DNA of 30,663 nt from a virus, in IMG/VR virus record IMGVR_UViG_3300045996_000948, positions 1 to 30,663 of that record; one strand, given 5' to 3'. The first letter of the stretch is position 1, and each line of letters opens with the position of its first letter. This document shows, in pieces, positions 1 through 6,014 of the stretch. The position numbers were made by a program, and so were the translations under genes. The notes under the pieces were generated by a model. The model was not told the origin of the DNA. It did not search any database and worked only from the letters and a program-made list of their open reading frames with translations.

Positions 1-515
1 CCGTAGTTGATGCTGCAACCAAACAGCAAGAACTACTGGAAAGCAACCTATCCACTTCAAAGGCCCAGCTTGGGTTACTTGAGGAGCAGTGGAAACGAGA
101 GACAGACCGTCAATCCTTAAAACCTAGAATAGAGCTATTTTTCAAAGATTTGTCTCCGAAACAACTTAGCAATCACGATCCAATTCCAATCCAGATCGAC
201 CACCGTCGAAGAGCACTACTAAAATTCGTCGCTCGCAATTCTGGCAATAGCCCTGGCCTGAATCCTACTGTGGCTTTCGGGGCTGATCCCATAAATGTAC
301 GTATAGGCGAGCCTCGCACACTATCTCTTAAACAGCTGGATGGTCATCGCTATGCATTCCCTGGAGTAACTCTGCATGAGCAACAGGGTTATGACTATAC
401 GATCGAGATTGAGATCCCAGCAGAGGTTGAAACTGTCCTCATCACATTCAAAGTTCTCGGTGATAATTTCTCAAGGGCCGAACTCGAAGTTAGACTCAAA
501 CCCGTTAATCCATGA
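1..515 (+). CDS. 3' part of a coiled-coil protein with a C-terminal beta domain (5' truncated)
   Basis: The reading frame is open from base 3 to the TGA at 513-515, so the gene enters from the left and 170 residues are visible. The first ~40 residues are rich in Q, E, L and K with heptad-like spacing (Q-Q-E-L-L-E, L-L-E-E-Q-W-K), as in a coiled coil next to a membrane anchor. The rest is a beta-rich domain of alternating hydrophobic residues (YTIEIEIP, TVLITFKVLG). This layout recurs in bacterial proteins with an N-terminal membrane helix, a coiled coil and a small beta domain, but I cannot name the family. It lies on the opposite strand from the phage late operon and in more AT-rich sequence, so it is probably host DNA or a separately acquired gene. 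The ATG at 150 is an internal codon, not the start. Confidence 0.75.
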   Translation, partial: VVDAATKQQELLESNLSTSKAQLGLLEEQWKRETDRQSLKPRIELFFKDLSPKQLSNHDPIPIQIDHRRRALLKFVARNSGNSPGLNPTVAFGADPINVRIGEPRTLSLKQLDGHRYAFPGVTLHEQQGYDYTIEIEIPAEVETVLITFKVLGDNFSRAELEVRLKPVNP

Positions 516-613
516 GAGCCCTCTACCGGCGCTCCACGCCCTGGTAGATAAAAGGCATAGGCTCTAACAGGCCACTGGCCCATAACCGTTCCACCGGGCA
601 AGAAGGGTACGTT

Positions 614-769
614 ATGCAATTTGATGAAGCGGAGAAACTTAAAAAACAATGGGAGGCAAGCGGGAATCAGCCATGTGATCATCCGAGAAAGGAAAAGGAG
701 CATTATCTTGGCTCGGCCACAGGCGACGAAATATGCACCACCTGCGGAAAATCTTTCTGGAGGGGATGA
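614..769 (+). CDS. 51-aa zinc-finger-like small protein
   Basis: ATG at 614 follows AAGGGT with suitable spacing and the frame runs to TGA at 767-769. The N-terminus is a charged helix (DEAEKLKKQWEA). It is followed by a likely metal site: C21-D-H23, H30, then C41-T-T-C44-G-K-S-F. The CxxCGKSF ending is typical of small zinc ribbons. Small proteins with this plan (helix, CDHP, YLG, CxxCG) occur in many bacteria, and I know of no assigned function. It ends four bases before the stop of the convergent phage lipoprotein gene, so it marks the left border of the minus-strand late operon. Whether it is a host gene or a phage border gene cannot be decided here. Confidence 0.7.
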   Translation: MQFDEAEKLKKQWEASGNQPCDHPRKEKEHYLGSATGDEICTTCGKSFWRG

Positions 770-773
770 AGCC

Positions 774-1043
774 TCACTCCCGCGCCCGGCTCAGCCGGCG
801 GATATCGTTCATCAGGTGCTCGTTGTTCCGCATCACGCACCAGCCGGAAATCACGGCATCGTAGGGCTCCGTCTCCAGCCGGGCGATGAGCGAGCCGTTC
901 TCGTACACATAGACGTCCTGGTCAGCGGTGATGACCCACTGATAGCAGGGCCGGCCGTTAGTCGCCTCCTGCGGCGCGGGCGCGGTCGTGCACGCGCTGC
1001 AGCTCAGCATCAGCAGCATTGAGCGCAGCAGCAGACTGCGCAC
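774..1043 (-). CDS. Small lipoprotein, candidate outer-membrane spanin
   Basis: This is the last gene of the late operon. Its frame begins inside the preceding small gene in another frame, as spanin pairs often do. From the GTG at 1043 the product is about 89 aa: a short basic start, a hydrophobic stretch (LLLRSMLLMLS), two cysteines in CSAC that could take a lipid, then TTAPAP. The mature part is small and beta-like with two further cysteines (C at PCYQW and GWCVM). The lipobox is imperfect, with M or C at -3. The start is uncertain: ATG 1019 gives a shorter leader, and neither has a clean ribosome site. Position after holin-like and coiled-coil genes favours an Rz1-like lysis role, which is inference. 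Confidence 0.5.
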   Translation of the reverse strand: MRSLLLRSMLLMLSCSACTTAPAPQEATNGRPCYQWVITADQDVYVYENGSLIARLETEPYDAVISGWCVMRNNEHLMNDIRRLSRARE

Positions 1044-1182
1044 CCTTCGTCGCCGCGAGCGCGGCTTCTCCTTCGGCTTCAAGGGACGCCCCCTTTCTCG
1101 TCTGGTCCCCCCATCGCCAATCCAAGACCTTTTTGGCGACGAGGGCCAGACTGCTCAATGCCGAGAACACTTCTGTGATCAT
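958..1182 (-). CDS. Small protein with N-terminal hydrophobic stretch and alanine-rich helix
   Basis: ATG at 1182 is preceded by AGGGTG about nine bases upstream; a GTG at 1191 would add three residues. The 74-aa product has a modest hydrophobic N-terminus (VFSALSSLALVAKKVLDW) and then a long A/E/Q/R-rich helix likely to form a coiled coil (EAEGEAALAATKGAQSA). It overlaps the downstream lipoprotein frame by about 85 bases. That nested arrangement, with an anchored coiled coil and a lipoprotein starting inside it, resembles Rz/Rz1 inner and outer spanins. The membrane segment is weak, so the call is tentative. Confidence 0.55.
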   Translation of the reverse strand: MITEVFSALSSLALVAKKVLDWRWGDQTRKGASLEAEGEAALAATKGAQSAAALNAADAELQRVHDRARAAGGD

Positions 1183-1225
1183 CGGTGACACCCTGTTACG
1201 CCGAGTGACATTCCGTGACGCGTCG

Positions 1226-1471
1226 CTACAGCTTGGGCGTCAGAGTCGGCACCACGGTGGGATTTGGTGCGTTCGACTTATTGGCATCCTTGGCCAGGCG
1301 AATCGAGAGCCCGGTGAAGAACGCCCCCAGAAAGACGATCCAGCCGTGCAGATCGTGCGGCGGCCCCTGTTCGACGATGACCTGATTGATCACGTCGAGC
1401 GCCATGATCATGGATCCCAGATAGCCCGTGATCGGACTCGATCCGCCTAATAGTCGGTGCAGCCATTCCAT
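1226..1471 (-). CDS. Holin-like small membrane protein
   Basis: Start at ATG 1471 is chosen because GGGGAGGG lies six bases upstream. An alternative ATG at 1510 overlaps the previous stop (TAATG) and adds 13 residues. The 81-aa product has a weakly hydrophobic segment (LGSMIMALDVINQVIV) and one clear membrane helix (WIVFLGAFFTGLSIRLA), followed by a charged, then proline-rich tail (KDANKSNAPNP). Size, one or two membrane segments and position after an M15-like peptidase gene fit a holin, which would open the inner membrane at lysis. No family signature is recognised, so another small membrane function is possible. Confidence 0.6.
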   Translation of the reverse strand: MEWLHRLLGGSSPITGYLGSMIMALDVINQVIVEQGPPHDLHGWIVFLGAFFTGLSIRLAKDANKSNAPNPTVVPTLTPKL

Positions 1472-1509
1472 GGGTGAGCCCTCCCCTTCGACTTGGACGT
1501 ATTGATGCA

Positions 1510-1848
1510 TTATTGCCGGTCCTGAGTAATCTCCTGCGCCCGACGTTCGACGATCTCGCGCGCCCGGTCCTGCACATACCCGCGCAGGTCCTTCTTCCGT
1601 TCGTTGGGCAGCATGGTGCTGAGAAACAGCGTCTCGTTCGCATGGGTCAAATCGATCAAGGCCTGATTCATGTGCTTATGATCCTGGTGAATCAGCAGGC
1701 TTTGCTGGTTCGTGGCATAGAGGCTATAGAACACGGCCCCAATCACCAGCATCGCGAGGAGAACATTGACGGTGGTCGCGCCGGTGGCCTTGGCAGAGGC
1801 CGGTCCTGCCTGGAATTCAAACCCGTTTCCATTGCCCTGTTGTCCCAT
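1510..1848 (-). CDS. Membrane-anchored coiled-coil protein, candidate inner-membrane spanin
   Basis: The 112-aa product has a short Gly/Gln-rich cytoplasmic start, one strong membrane helix (residues ~27-47, NVLLAMLVIGAVFYSLYAT), then a long polar helix with heptad character (HMNQALIDLTHANETLF) and an R/E-rich end. This N-in, C-out layout fits an inner-membrane spanin or another lysis-cassette protein, but no family is recognised. GGGGAT lies upstream of the ATG. The first 105 bases are shared out of frame with the zinc-ribbon ORF. It ends one base into the longer form of the holin-like gene. Confidence 0.65.
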   Translation of the reverse strand: MGQQGNGNGFEFQAGPASAKATGATTVNVLLAMLVIGAVFYSLYATNQQSLLIHQDHKHMNQALIDLTHANETLFLSTMLPNERKKDLRGYVQDRAREIVERRAQEITQDRQ

Positions 1849-1955
1849 GGCGTCATCCCCTTTCGTGCTGGACAGTCATAGACGTCATGCCGGTAGCCGT
1901 CCTGATGTCGATACTGCGCCCCGCAGCGCGGGCACCGATACTCATGCGGCGGCAT
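1743..1955 (-). CDS. FmdB-like zinc ribbon overlapping its neighbour out of frame
   Basis: The ATG at 1955 lies inside the end of the M15-like gene and fills the 93-base gap before the next start. The product begins MPPHEYRCPRCGAQY, very like the MPxYEYRCPxCG start of FmdB-type regulatory zinc ribbons; a further C in YDCPARKG gives a third ligand. The frame then runs 105 bases into the membrane protein gene and ends at 1743, where the composition becomes P/R-rich and looks like read-over. Either the two genes truly overlap or the functional part is only the ribbon. The N-terminal match is the main support. Confidence 0.5.
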   Translation of the reverse strand: MPPHEYRCPRCGAQYRHQDGYRHDVYDCPARKGMTPWDNRAMETGLNSRQDRPLPRPPARPPSMFSSRCW

Positions 1956-2448
1956 CGCGGCCCCCGCGTTGGCGTTCCGCCAGCTCACAGACCAGCAGGG
2001 CGGCTTCCAGCGCGCGCGGATGCGCATAGGACAGATAGAGCCAGCCGTCTTTTCGATCGACGATGAGGCCCGTCAACCCACGTCCCGACAGGTACACTTC
2101 TTCATCCGGCCGCACGGCGAGCCAGCGCGCCGGCAGATACGAGAATTCCCGCGTATCCACATGAAAGGAACAGCCGCTGTAGATCCCCCAGGAACACTGT
2201 TGCAGGCGGGTGAGCGCCATGAAAATCTGCGCGAGCGGCGCCGACGGACAGCAGGCATCCACCGCCGACGGCCGGTTCGGATGCGCCCCGCGGATCAGCC
2301 GGATTGGGCTCTGCAGCTGGTTGCGCAGCTGCACGAGCCAGAACATGGTCCGGTAGCTGATCGTGCTCCAGTCGATCACCTGGCCATTCAGATAGCGCTC
2401 CCCGTCGCGAAAGAATGGATCGAGCATCGTCAGTTCGGCCTCCGTCAT
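1942..2448 (-). CDS. M15-like peptidase domain protein, endolysin candidate
   Basis: ATG at 2448 overlaps the previous TGA by four bases (ATGA); upstream in-frame residues are not needed. The 168-aa product has the features of D,D-peptidases of family M15: a helix with LRNQLQSPIRLIRG, the usual position of 'G-x-R' before the zinc site, then H56 and D64, and finally GIYSGCSFHVDTR with H96-V-D98. This last block matches the third zinc ligand and the HxDxR signature. The first pair is H-x7-D rather than H-x6-D, so activity is uncertain. The position just before small membrane genes favours a peptidoglycan-cutting endolysin. It has no signal peptide, so release would need a holin. Confidence 0.55.
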   Translation of the reverse strand: MTEAELTMLDPFFRDGERYLNGQVIDWSTISYRTMFWLVQLRNQLQSPIRLIRGAHPNRPSAVDACCPSAPLAQIFMALTRLQQCSWGIYSGCSFHVDTREFSYLPARWLAVRPDEEVYLSGRGLTGLIVDRKDGWLYLSYAHPRALEAALLVCELAERQRGGRDAAA

Positions 2449-2666
2449 CTGGGTACCTCCCCGCGCGCCAGCGCGCATACGTCCTGCCAGACTCTCGCTT
2501 TCCAGTCCTTCGTGATGGCCGCCTCCCGGGCCTGTGCGCGATACCAGCGGATCGTGTCATCGACCCGATCGCCGCAGCTGTAACAGGCCCAGAGCGTGAC
2601 CGTCGGCTGCCCCCGGCGGCGGATGCGTTCCACGTGGCACAGTCCCCCGCAGCGGGTACAGCTCAT
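2445..2666 (-). CDS. Zinc-ribbon small protein
   Basis: The 73-aa product starts MSCTRCGGLC and has a second knuckle in WACYSCG, so CxxC...CxxC forms a plausible zinc ribbon over residues 3-32. This is followed by a charged helix (TIRWYRAQAREAAITKDW). Such ribbons recur in phage late operons without known function. The start lies two bases after the TGA of the lipoprotein gene, and the end overlaps the M15-like gene by four bases, showing co-translation. Confidence 0.75.
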   Translation of the reverse strand: MSCTRCGGLCHVERIRRRGQPTVTLWACYSCGDRVDDTIRWYRAQAREAAITKDWKARVWQDVCALARGEVPR

Positions 2667-2668
2667 AG

Positions 2669-3121
2669 TCAGGGCGCCACGCCGCCTGGAACCGGCGCAT
2701 TGATCAAGAGCGTACTGGTTCTTACGGGACTCCCAGAGATATTGTTCACCTGACGGACGTTGGTCTCTGGGATCAACGCGCCCAGTGTCCCGAATGCTGC
2801 CACGGAGAAGAGCCCATTGATGGTGGCAGGGACCACGAGATCCTTATAACTGGCGGTTTGGCGAACGCCACCATCGACGGCCAGCGTTGCATTCGGATCA
2901 ATCGTGTCATTGCAGACTTTCTTCTTCCAAAACTCACTCCATTTCATTTGATCTTCTCGACATTCTGTCCAGGCCACCTCGCCCGGTATGCCCCAGGTGC
3001 CGGGAACATAATGGCGCTCTTTGATTTTGTTGCCCTTATGGAAGTGATCCAGCGTTTCGGCGCAGCCCGAGACCAGCAGCACCATCGCGCACAGGCCCAA
3101 GAACAGAGTTTTGAATGTCAT
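2669..3121 (-). CDS. Phage-encoded lipoprotein
   Basis: ATG at 3121 has GGAGGATCT immediately upstream; the open frame to 3307 has no such support. The 150-aa product begins MTFKTLFLGLCAMVLLVSGC, a textbook lipobox with V-S-G before the modified cysteine at residue 20. The mature protein starts AETLDHFHKGNK and contains a hydrophobic stretch (ATINGLFSVAAFGTLGALIP) that may be amphipathic or membrane-associated. It should be anchored to the periplasmic face of a membrane. No family is recognised. Lying between a secreted glycosidase-like gene and the lysis genes, it could act in lysis, superinfection exclusion or display. Confidence 0.75.
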   Translation of the reverse strand: MTFKTLFLGLCAMVLLVSGCAETLDHFHKGNKIKERHYVPGTWGIPGEVAWTECREDQMKWSEFWKKKVCNDTIDPNATLAVDGGVRQTASYKDLVVPATINGLFSVAAFGTLGALIPETNVRQVNNISGSPVRTSTLLINAPVPGGVAP

Positions 3122-3143
3122 AGATCCTCCGTGTGAATGTGTG

Positions 3144-4013
3144 TCACCATTGCCCCGCCGCCTTGGTCGGTCGTGAGTAATGCCCCGCCTGAACGCGCTT
3201 GGGGAGCCGCGCGATAAACTGATTCCACTTGGGGACAAATTCGGCCCACGTGCGCTGCCACCCACCCCACAGAACACACCCGTTCGTGCCAGCGAATGAA
3301 ATCTCAATCATCGGAAGCCACGCGGCATCATCCAAATCATCCTCTTCATGCGCATGCGCCTTCCACCAAATGTACGGCCAGATCGGACGGTTGGCATCAC
3401 CATACGTATCTCGCAGTCGCTTCGTTTCGCGGATGTTTTCCCGGTAGTAGTCCTGGACTCCGAGATTCGCATTGACCCCGTTCACGGCCACGTTGTAGAA
3501 GTAATACAGCGTAGGGAAAAACGCATCCACCACCGCCGCCATCGCCGCCATGTCATCGTTCTCCGCTTGCCACGCGATGTAGTCCGGGTGCCCCGGGAGC
3601 GTCCTCGCGCGGAAGAGGTCCCGCTTTGGCGCGTACCCATAAAACCCGAACTTCACATCCGGCCGGTGAGCCTTGACCTGGAGGAACATCGTGGCAAACT
3701 TCTGGGCTGTCGCCAGGCGCTCCGCTTGCGTCGTCATCGGCCAATCTTCGTGGTCAATAACCGCCCATCCATGCGGCGCCACGAGATTCGCCGCGAGGTT
3801 CTCGTACCAAGCCGTCGGCGGTAACTCATGTCCATCACTCCACCCAGCGTAGGTGGTACGGCTGATAAACGGCAACGATGTGAGCCCGTGGGATTGGATC
3901 TGCTCCGCTGACGGTTTGTCGGCTTGGAGGAGCTGATACCAATACGTATCAGCATAGGTCGTCGACACCGCTATGGCCCAGAGTAGAGCGCTTATGACCA
4001 TTCGTGTGATCAT
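3144..4013 (-). CDS. Secreted glycosidase-like protein with DxE motif (GH56/GH18-like barrel)
   Basis: The product is 289 aa. Residues 1-21 form a Sec signal peptide ending TTYA. The mature part looks like a TIM barrel: repeated beta/alpha blocks, WAVIDHEDWP at 83-92, KFGFYGYAPKRD, AFFPTLYYFYNVAV and IWPYIWWKAH. The D87-H-E89 pair at the end of a strand is like the DxE catalytic pair of GH56 hyaluronidases and other barrels that use substrate-assisted catalysis. The family itself is not certain. It overlaps the preceding gene by ATGA. The product should be exported and could degrade a surface polysaccharide. Confidence 0.6.
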   Translation of the reverse strand: MITRMVISALLWAIAVSTTYADTYWYQLLQADKPSAEQIQSHGLTSLPFISRTTYAGWSDGHELPPTAWYENLAANLVAPHGWAVIDHEDWPMTTQAERLATAQKFATMFLQVKAHRPDVKFGFYGYAPKRDLFRARTLPGHPDYIAWQAENDDMAAMAAVVDAFFPTLYYFYNVAVNGVNANLGVQDYYRENIRETKRLRDTYGDANRPIWPYIWWKAHAHEEDDLDDAAWLPMIEISFAGTNGCVLWGGWQRTWAEFVPKWNQFIARLPKRVQAGHYSRPTKAAGQW

Positions 4014-4753
4014 CGTGAGATGCCTGTGATCTTCATCTCGAAATAGTCAACGTCATAGGTCTTCGACGCAGCGGCTCCGTTGGTCAGCTGAAACGCTGGA
4101 TCAAGCGCCACAGTTGGAATATTCGTCGTCATCAGCCCACACACGTGGACACCTCCAAACACGAATTGAACTCCCGCCGATGTTCGTATATATCCAGAGC
4201 CGTGAAACTCTGTATCAACCGCGACGCCTGAATCGATGCGCGTTTGCGTCGACGCCTGGCGCGTGACACAAAACCAGTTCGCATCCTCCCCCAACCGCTC
4301 CAGGTAAATCCCATTGACCGGCGTGATGCTCGATGAGGCACTCATCGACCCCCACCGCATCTGGGTATCGGCATCGATTTGATTCAACCGCATCTCAGCA
4401 TGGACAGAATGCGGATGCGATGGATCGAACGCGCCCGAAGTGACGACGACCAAATCCATCCGTGTCAGGGTCCCAGACACTGACCCTGAATCGCGTCGTA
4501 TGATCCCCGCGCGGTTGGGTTCAGTATTGATGTAGTTCGTCGTCCCACCAGCAATGCCCCATCCTAGATTTCCAACGTTGCCGCTGGAATTGATCCCGCC
4601 CATGAAATCGTCTTGGAGTTCAAGCGTAGTGTGATAGTCATACAACGATGATTGACTCGGCACCGCCCCAGCGGCAGGGGTCAGATAGCTATCGCCCCAG
4701 GCCGGCGACGCGAGGAACAGGAACAGAAGTGAGAGAACAGCTGAGCGGCGCAT
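4010..4753 (-). CDS. Secreted lectin-like beta-sandwich protein
   Basis: The product is 247 aa. The signal peptide is MRRSAVLSLLFLFLASPAWG, cleaved before DSY. The rest is beta-rich with features of concanavalin-like jelly rolls: an opening ELQDDFMGG strand, RMDLVVVTSG, HAEMRLNQID, a GIYLER strand and a closing YDVDYFEMKITG typical of the last strand of such domains. A likely role is carbohydrate binding as part of a tail fibre or surface coat. It starts four bases upstream of the next gene's frame end style junctions: its ATG overlaps no gene but its own stop overlaps the glycosidase-like gene start, while its start lies just after the TAATG junction with the gene at 4753. The exact ligand cannot be told. 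Confidence 0.6.
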   Translation of the reverse strand: MRRSAVLSLLFLFLASPAWGDSYLTPAAGAVPSQSSLYDYHTTLELQDDFMGGINSSGNVGNLGWGIAGGTTNYINTEPNRAGIIRRDSGSVSGTLTRMDLVVVTSGAFDPSHPHSVHAEMRLNQIDADTQMRWGSMSASSSITPVNGIYLERLGEDANWFCVTRQASTQTRIDSGVAVDTEFHGSGYIRTSAGVQFVFGGVHVCGLMTTNIPTVALDPAFQLTNGAAASKTYDVDYFEMKITGISR

Positions 4754-5136
4754 TAGTAGTGCACCTCCGCTAGAAATCTGGCATCCGTGCCGGTGATGGT
4801 TTCGATTTCCACGCTCATATACGGTGGATTGGCGGTGACCGATCCACGGCAGATGTCCGCGACTCGTGTGGTGCCAGAGAGCGTAAAGACGCAGAGAGCC
4901 ACTCGGTTGCTCACGTCGGTATTTCGGTGCGCGTAAATGACGCCGCTGGCGAGCACACTTCCAGTTCCCGCCACCTCAATCCAGAGTGTTTTGAAGTTCG
5001 AGGGTGTGGGCACCGCGACACCCGCCGATGCCGTCGTAACGTTCTCAGCCAGTACCTTGGTGTTGGCGGCATGTGTCGGTGAGGCGAACAACACCGCTAG
5101 AATCAGTCCTACTATTGACCATGCTCGAAACTGCAT
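4753..5136 (-). CDS. Small secreted beta protein
   Basis: The product is 127 aa. The signal peptide MQFRAWSIVGLILAVLFASP ends in THA before the mature start ANTKVLAENV. The remainder resembles a small Ig-like or jelly-roll domain (KTLWIEVAG, SVLASGVIYAH, MSVEIETITGTDARFLAEV), with two cysteines (CVF, ICRG) that could form a disulfide after export. Its stop shares one base with the start of the next gene (TAATG). No family name can be given. It sits between the BppU-like gene and the lectin-like gene and is probably part of the same adhesion set. Confidence 0.6.
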   Translation of the reverse strand: MQFRAWSIVGLILAVLFASPTHAANTKVLAENVTTASAGVAVPTPSNFKTLWIEVAGTGSVLASGVIYAHRNTDVSNRVALCVFTLSGTTRVADICRGSVTANPPYMSVEIETITGTDARFLAEVHY

Positions 5137-5152
5137 GTGGTTCCCCTCCTCC

Positions 5153-5476
5153 CTAAATCTTCTTCCGGATCGTGTACGTGATCGGTTTCGGCTGCGTGGT
5201 CACCTTCCCCTCGGAGTCGATCACCACCACATTGAGGCGCATCTGGGATTGCTCCCCGGTCGGCACGACCAGGTCGCCCGCGCCGAACTGGTAGGAGACG
5301 CGCCCCGCCGACGCGTCGACGATCGTCATGTCCTTTTGCACCGGCGTGCCGCCGTCGATCGTCCAGCGCAGCACCACCGTCGCGTCGGTCAAATTCACGA
5401 TCGTGCGCGGCTTGCGATTGCGGACGGTGCCCTGCAGCACCGTCCCCGTATCGTCTTCGACTAGGTCGAACCCCAT
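5153..5476 (-). CDS. BppU-like N-terminal domain baseplate or tail protein
   Basis: The 107-aa product has no signal peptide. It matches the plan of the Ig-like N-terminal domain of phage baseplate upper proteins: GFDLVEDDTG at the start, a DLTDA-type turn (NLTDATVVLRWTIDGG), MTIVDASAGRVSYQFGAGDL in the middle, and a final strand pair ending TYTIRKKI. In lactococcal phages this domain attaches receptor-binding proteins to the baseplate. Here it stands alone between two signal-peptide-bearing genes, which makes the cellular location of its partners puzzling. The start has a ribosome site in GGAGGGGTGACC just upstream. Confidence 0.7.
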   Translation of the reverse strand: MGFDLVEDDTGTVLQGTVRNRKPRTIVNLTDATVVLRWTIDGGTPVQKDMTIVDASAGRVSYQFGAGDLVVPTGEQSQMRLNVVVIDSEGKVTTQPKPITYTIRKKI

Positions 5477-5499
5477 AGGTCACCCCTCCGACGTTCGAC

Positions 5500-6000
5500 T
5501 TAGTCTTCCGTGATCGTGCTCGTCGTCTTCAGGCGTGGGATGGTCCCGACGGTCATGGTGATGGCCGTGGACAGCGCCCCGCAGTACAGCAGCTTTCCAG
5601 TGCTGGAGGCGGCGGTCCCGACACACCAGTGCGTCAGGTTCGATCCGCATGACGCGGTACATTCTCCGAAATCAATATTCGCCACAGGGCTGACGCTGTT
5701 GCCGGTGACGGTCCATCCGCCTGTGGTGCGAGCGACCGCCACCCGCGCATAGCCGGTATAGGCGGCTTCACTGCTCGTCTGATTGCCTGAATCCGTTGGA
5801 TCTGCCGTGTGCATGGACACTTGCAGATTCGTCAACGGGCTGGAGGCCGCATTGTCGGCCATGTTGGCAATGGCTGTGGCGTTGAAGATCAGCTTCAGGA
5901 GATCGTTTTCGAACGTGTCCCCTTTCCCCGCCGCAAACACCTGTCCGCACAGCACCAGCACCAAGACCACTGCCAGACTCACCCGCTTCAAGAAGTCCAT
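5500..6000 (-). CDS. Conserved phage tail-fibre-type protein carrying a signal peptide
   Basis: The product is 166 aa. From residue ~27 on (DTFENDLLKLIFNATAIANM, then SMHTADPTDSGNQTSSEAAY and YARVAVARTTGGWTVTGNS) it strongly resembles a widespread phage protein usually annotated as tail fibre, which as I know it begins directly with the 'NDLLKLIFN' part. Here 23 residues of signal peptide (MDFLKRVSLAVVLVLVLCGQ, ending VFA) precede it. The mature part also has cysteines (CTASC, HWCVG, YCGAL) well placed for disulfides. The gene has GGAGGG upstream and follows the giant protein gene by 14 bases. The added leader is the odd feature. Confidence 0.75.
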   Translation of the reverse strand: MDFLKRVSLAVVLVLVLCGQVFAAGKGDTFENDLLKLIFNATAIANMADNAASSPLTNLQVSMHTADPTDSGNQTSSEAAYTGYARVAVARTTGGWTVTGNSVSPVANIDFGECTASCGSNLTHWCVGTAASSTGKLLYCGALSTAITMTVGTIPRLKTTSTITED

Positions 6001-6014
6001 AATCCCTCCTGTGA

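Noticed and set aside
523-547. Hairpin CTACC...GGTAG after the left partial gene as terminator
   Set aside because: The stem is imperfect and no T-run follows on either strand.
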